Shown here piece after piece: positions 36,884 through 39,113 of a stretch of DNA of 39,113 nt. The position numbers and the translations under genes were made by a program. Under the pieces are notes generated by a model, which saw only the letters and a program-made list of their open reading frames with translations, made no database searches and was not told the DNA's origin. Source of the DNA: Candidatus Gastranaerophilales bacterium (GTDB taxonomy: Bacteria; Cyanobacteriota; Vampirovibrionia; Gastranaerophilales; Gastranaerophilaceae); the NCBI GenBank assembly GCA_947631645.1, contig CANRMD010000014.1, positions 1 to 39,113 of the forward strand, written 5' to 3'. How positions within the stretch are numbered: position 1 is the stretch's first letter; every line of letters starts with the position of its first letter.

Positions 36884-37524
36884 AATTCTTCCATTTGTTC
36901 TTTTAAGTCCTGAATTTCATATTTTAACCTGTTTAATTGGCAAGTAATGGGATCAGGAATTCTGTTATGCATCAATTGACCTTGAATTAAAAGTTTCTGT
37001 TTTACAATTCTTCCGGGGATACCAACAACAGTTGAATTTTCAGGAACATTATCAACAACGACAGAACCCGCACCTATCCTTGAATTTGAACCGATTTCTA
37101 TATTACCTAATACTTTTGCCCCTGACCCTACTACTATATTATTACCCAAAGTGGGGTGGCGTTTTCCGTGTTCATTGCCTGTTCCGCCAAGAGTTACCCC
37201 TTGATATAAAAGTACATCATCACCTATTATGGTTGTTGCTCCTATTACAACACCCATCCCATGGTCTATAAAAAATCTTCTGCCTATAGTTGCCGAAGGA
37301 TGAATTTCAATTCCCGTAAAAAATCTTGAAATATTAGAAATAATTCTTGGGATTAAAGGTATTTTCCAATAATTAAGCTTATGTGCAATTCTGTGCAAAA
37401 TAAGTGCATGTAAACCCGGATAACAAAATAATACTTCAAGTATATTTTCCGCTGCAGGGTCTTTTTCGTATATTGTTTGAATATCTTCTTTTATTTGAGA
37501 TATTACTTTTTTTATAAGACGCAT
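36865..37524 (-). CDS. cysE: Serine O-acetyltransferase
   Basis: CysE makes O-acetylserine from serine and acetyl-CoA, the first step of cysteine synthesis. The 219-residue protein has the N-terminal helical domain with ENILEVLFCYPGLHALILHRIAHKLN and then left-handed beta-helix hexapeptide repeats from IHPSATIGRRFFIDHGMGVVIG to VGIPGRIVK (about residues 73-178). The catalytic-type His in DHGMG and a CoA-binding end are present. Its ATG at 37524 directly follows the tyrS stop codon, so it is co-translated with tyrS. The C-terminal charged tail (EQMEELKKADN) is a short helix. The 3' end is part of a terminator. Confidence 0.94.
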   Translation of the reverse strand: MRLIKKVISQIKEDIQTIYEKDPAAENILEVLFCYPGLHALILHRIAHKLNYWKIPLIPRIISNISRFFTGIEIHPSATIGRRFFIDHGMGVVIGATTIIGDDVLLYQGVTLGGTGNEHGKRHPTLGNNIVVGSGAKVLGNIEIGSNSRIGAGSVVVDNVPENSTVVGIPGRIVKQKLLIQGQLMHNRIPDPITCQLNRLKYEIQDLKEQMEELKKADN

Positions 37525-38748
37525 TTATACACCTTTTATGTATTTTCTTTTCCCGTATTGAACTATAACAGGAAGATTTGATGTTGTAATTAAGAAATTA
37601 GGGTTAGCCTGTTTTTCCGAATTTATTTTTAAGGCTCCTGATTGTGCCAATCTTTTTATTTCTCCTCGGCTTAATGATTTATCATAATTTGAAATAAAAT
37701 CAATCAATGTAATATCTTCATTAACATTTACCTCGGGAATATCATCAGGCAATTCTTTATTTTGTACAACTTTAACAAAATTTTCTTGAGCTTCTTCTGC
37801 CGCTTGTTTTCCGTTATACATTTCAGTTATTGTATATGCCAGTTTCATTTTTATATCACGAGGGTTAGATGTTTTTAACTGTTCTTCAATTTGATTAAGT
37901 TCTTTATTTGAAATTTCAGTTAAAAGTGCAAAATATTTAACAATTAAATTATCTGAAATTGACATTAATTTACCATACATATCATTCGGTGTATCAGTGA
38001 GCGAAATACAATGCTGAGGGAATGATTTAGACATTTTAACTATTCCGTCGGTTCCCTCAAGAAGCGGTAAGAGCATAACCATTTGAGGGTGTTCTTTACC
38101 ATAAGCTGATTGAATTTCGCGTCCGAGTAAATTATTAAATCGCTGGTCTGTTCCGCCAAGTTCAATATCTGCATCTACAACAACACTGTCATAAGCTTGC
38201 ATTAAAGGGTAGAAAAATTCATGAACCGAGATGGGTCTATTTTCTGCATATCTTTTTGCAAAATCATCTCTTGTCATTATTTGAGCAACCGTAACTTTTG
38301 ATGCAAGTTTTAACATATCAACAAAGTTTAAATCAAATAGCCAGTCGGAATTATTTCTTATCTCAGCTTTATTTACATCAACAACTTTAGAAATTTGCTC
38401 AAAATATGTTTTTGCATTTTCTTCAACTTGTTCTTTTGTTAAACTCGGGCGTGTATCTGATTTACCTGACGGGTCACCTATCATTGCGGTACCGCCGCCG
38501 ACTATTAAGATAATCTTATGCCCTAAATCTTGAAACTGTTTTATTTTCCTCATAACAACTGTATGACCCAAATGTAAATCAGGTCTTGAAGGATCCATCC
38601 CCAATTTTATTCTTAAAGGTTTATTTTCTTCTTTTGATTTTTGAAGTTTTAATGCTAATTCTTCAACTCCACCCGGAAGTACTTCGGCACCTCTTGAAAG
38701 TAATTGTGCCTGAGCTAAAAATTCTTCTTTTATTTTTATTGTTTCCAT
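37525..38748 (-). CDS. tyrS: Tyrosyl-tRNA synthetase
   Basis: This 407-residue class I synthetase charges tRNA-Tyr. The HLGH site (H59-H62) lies in DPSRPDLHLGHTVVMRK, the QAYD...DIELGGTDQRFN tyrosine pocket at about 184-204, and KMSKS at 238-242. A C-terminal S4 RNA-binding domain lies at about 345-405. The motifs GDPSGKS and DIELGGTDQ resemble the TyrZ-type (HxGH with the 'GGTDQ' motif) rather than the E. coli-type enzyme. It is the promoter-proximal gene of the tyrS-cysE pair. The linker to the mini-gene terminator at 38797-38828 suggests a separate promoter upstream. Confidence 0.95.
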   Translation of the reverse strand: METIKIKEEFLAQAQLLSRGAEVLPGGVEELALKLQKSKEENKPLRIKLGMDPSRPDLHLGHTVVMRKIKQFQDLGHKIILIVGGGTAMIGDPSGKSDTRPSLTKEQVEENAKTYFEQISKVVDVNKAEIRNNSDWLFDLNFVDMLKLASKVTVAQIMTRDDFAKRYAENRPISVHEFFYPLMQAYDSVVVDADIELGGTDQRFNNLLGREIQSAYGKEHPQMVMLLPLLEGTDGIVKMSKSFPQHCISLTDTPNDMYGKLMSISDNLIVKYFALLTEISNKELNQIEEQLKTSNPRDIKMKLAYTITEMYNGKQAAEEAQENFVKVVQNKELPDDIPEVNVNEDITLIDFISNYDKSLSRGEIKRLAQSGALKINSEKQANPNFLITTSNLPVIVQYGKRKYIKGV

Positions 38749-38796
38749 TTTTCTTACCTATCTATTTAAGATAATTATTACAAAAAAATAACAATA

Positions 38797-38828
38797 AAAA
38801 AAGTCCGGTTATTAAACCGGACTTTTTT
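38797..38828. terminator. Rho-independent terminator
   Basis: A 14-bp stem (AAAAAAGTCCGGTT/AACCGGACTTTTTT) has a 4-nt loop and a T run in both directions. It ends the small DUF2582 gene on the minus strand, whose coding part stops at 38845, and lies before tyrS. Confidence 0.9.
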
Positions 38829-38844
38829 AAAATAAAGTTAACTA

Positions 38845-39042
38845 CTATACTAATTTAACATTAGTAGAAGTACCTTTTTTAGTCATTTCAACTTTACCTT
38901 CTCTTGCTAACCAGCCAAGCCCTAATTCTGCAAAATTAGCTTTTAAATCTAAATCTTTTTTCATTTTTGCTAAAGTTGTTTCGCCGTTTTCATTTAAATA
39001 ATTCCAAATTTGACCTGCTGTTTCGCCTATCATTTCCATCAT
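38845..39042 (-). CDS. DUF2582 winged-helix protein
   Basis: This 65-residue protein matches the small winged-helix DUF2582 family. It has an early IGETAGQIWNYLNENGETTLAKMKKDLDL, in which the helix-turn-helix is seen, and a wing region WLAREGKVEMTKKGTST. Such proteins may bind DNA, but their targets are not known to me. I chose the ATG at 39042 because an AAGGAG SD lies 6 nt upstream; the longer frame to 39084 has no such signal. It stands alone on the minus strand between its own terminator and the window edge. Confidence 0.85.
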   Translation of the reverse strand: MMEMIGETAGQIWNYLNENGETTLAKMKKDLDLKANFAELGLGWLAREGKVEMTKKGTSTNVKLV

Positions 39043-39113
39043 GAATTTCTCCTTTTTTAGTAACGTTATTAACATTCCAAACATGTTATGTATAATTAAA
39101 GTATAGTACAGAT

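Overview
The window is AT-rich DNA from a double-membraned, heterotrophic bacterium. I see no photosynthesis genes. Three things point to the outer-membrane lifestyle: an lptC/lptA pair, a 2250-residue autotransporter with a C-terminal beta-barrel, and signal-peptide proteins. The HNH endonuclease is of the kind common in Cyanobacteria, the NrnA-type, DUF362 and DUF2582 genes fit the same area, and strong Shine-Dalgarno (SD) genes are mixed with genes that have none. My best guess is a gut-type non-photosynthetic cyanobacterial relative (Melainabacteria/Vampirovibrionia, Gastranaerophilales-like). This is an inference from gene content, not a proven assignment.

Layout. Positions 1-5341 (minus) form one tight unit: ligA, a small membrane protein, a SIMPL-domain protein, a hisC::HAD fusion, and hisB running off the left edge. 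Positions 5406-8607 (plus) are a translationally coupled trio: a PLP decarboxylase, a radical SAM protein with an N-terminal SPASM-like cysteine block, and an EamA transporter. Then come DUF362 (+), a membrane-anchored SGNH-like esterase (-), larE (+) and the giant autotransporter (-, 11320-18072). A PIG-L deacetylase and a GT4 glycosyltransferase diverge from a shared palindromic -10 element at 18.9 kb. Two tRNAs (CAU and Phe) flank an unexplained tRNA-sized folded spacer at 20.2-20.5 kb. An Fe-S oxidoreductase subunit and lptC-lptA diverge from abutting -35 boxes at 21.57 kb. Next are an NhaD/ArsB-type transporter, a second SGNH-like paralogue, prfB and metG (-), rph and a DHH phosphodiesterase (+), and an unknown multi-pass protein (-).

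The right part carries a compact unit with its own TTGACA box, SD, 29-codon Met-rich ORF and terminator (31.67-31.85 kb). It is followed by a CaCA cation exchanger, a DJ-1/PfpI protein, an unrecognised protein with a Cys-His-Asp triad, an HNH endonuclease, a split two-gene chromate transporter, an unknown protein with a strong SD, tyrS-cysE, and a small DUF2582 winged-helix gene.

How the genes work together: most of the window is housekeeping (translation: prfB, metG, tyrS, two tRNAs; nucleic acid: ligA, rph, NrnA-like; amino acids: hisB, hisC, cysE) interleaved with envelope functions (Lpt, autotransporter, PIG-L/GT4, SGNH esterases). The genome is compact: several convergent pairs overlap at their 3' ends, others share bidirectional terminators, and several start codons sit 6-9 nt after a -10 box, suggesting leaderless mRNAs. 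The most novel-looking items are the Met-rich mini-gene, the decarboxylase/radical SAM/EamA operon, the Cys-His-Asp protein and the folded tRNA spacer.
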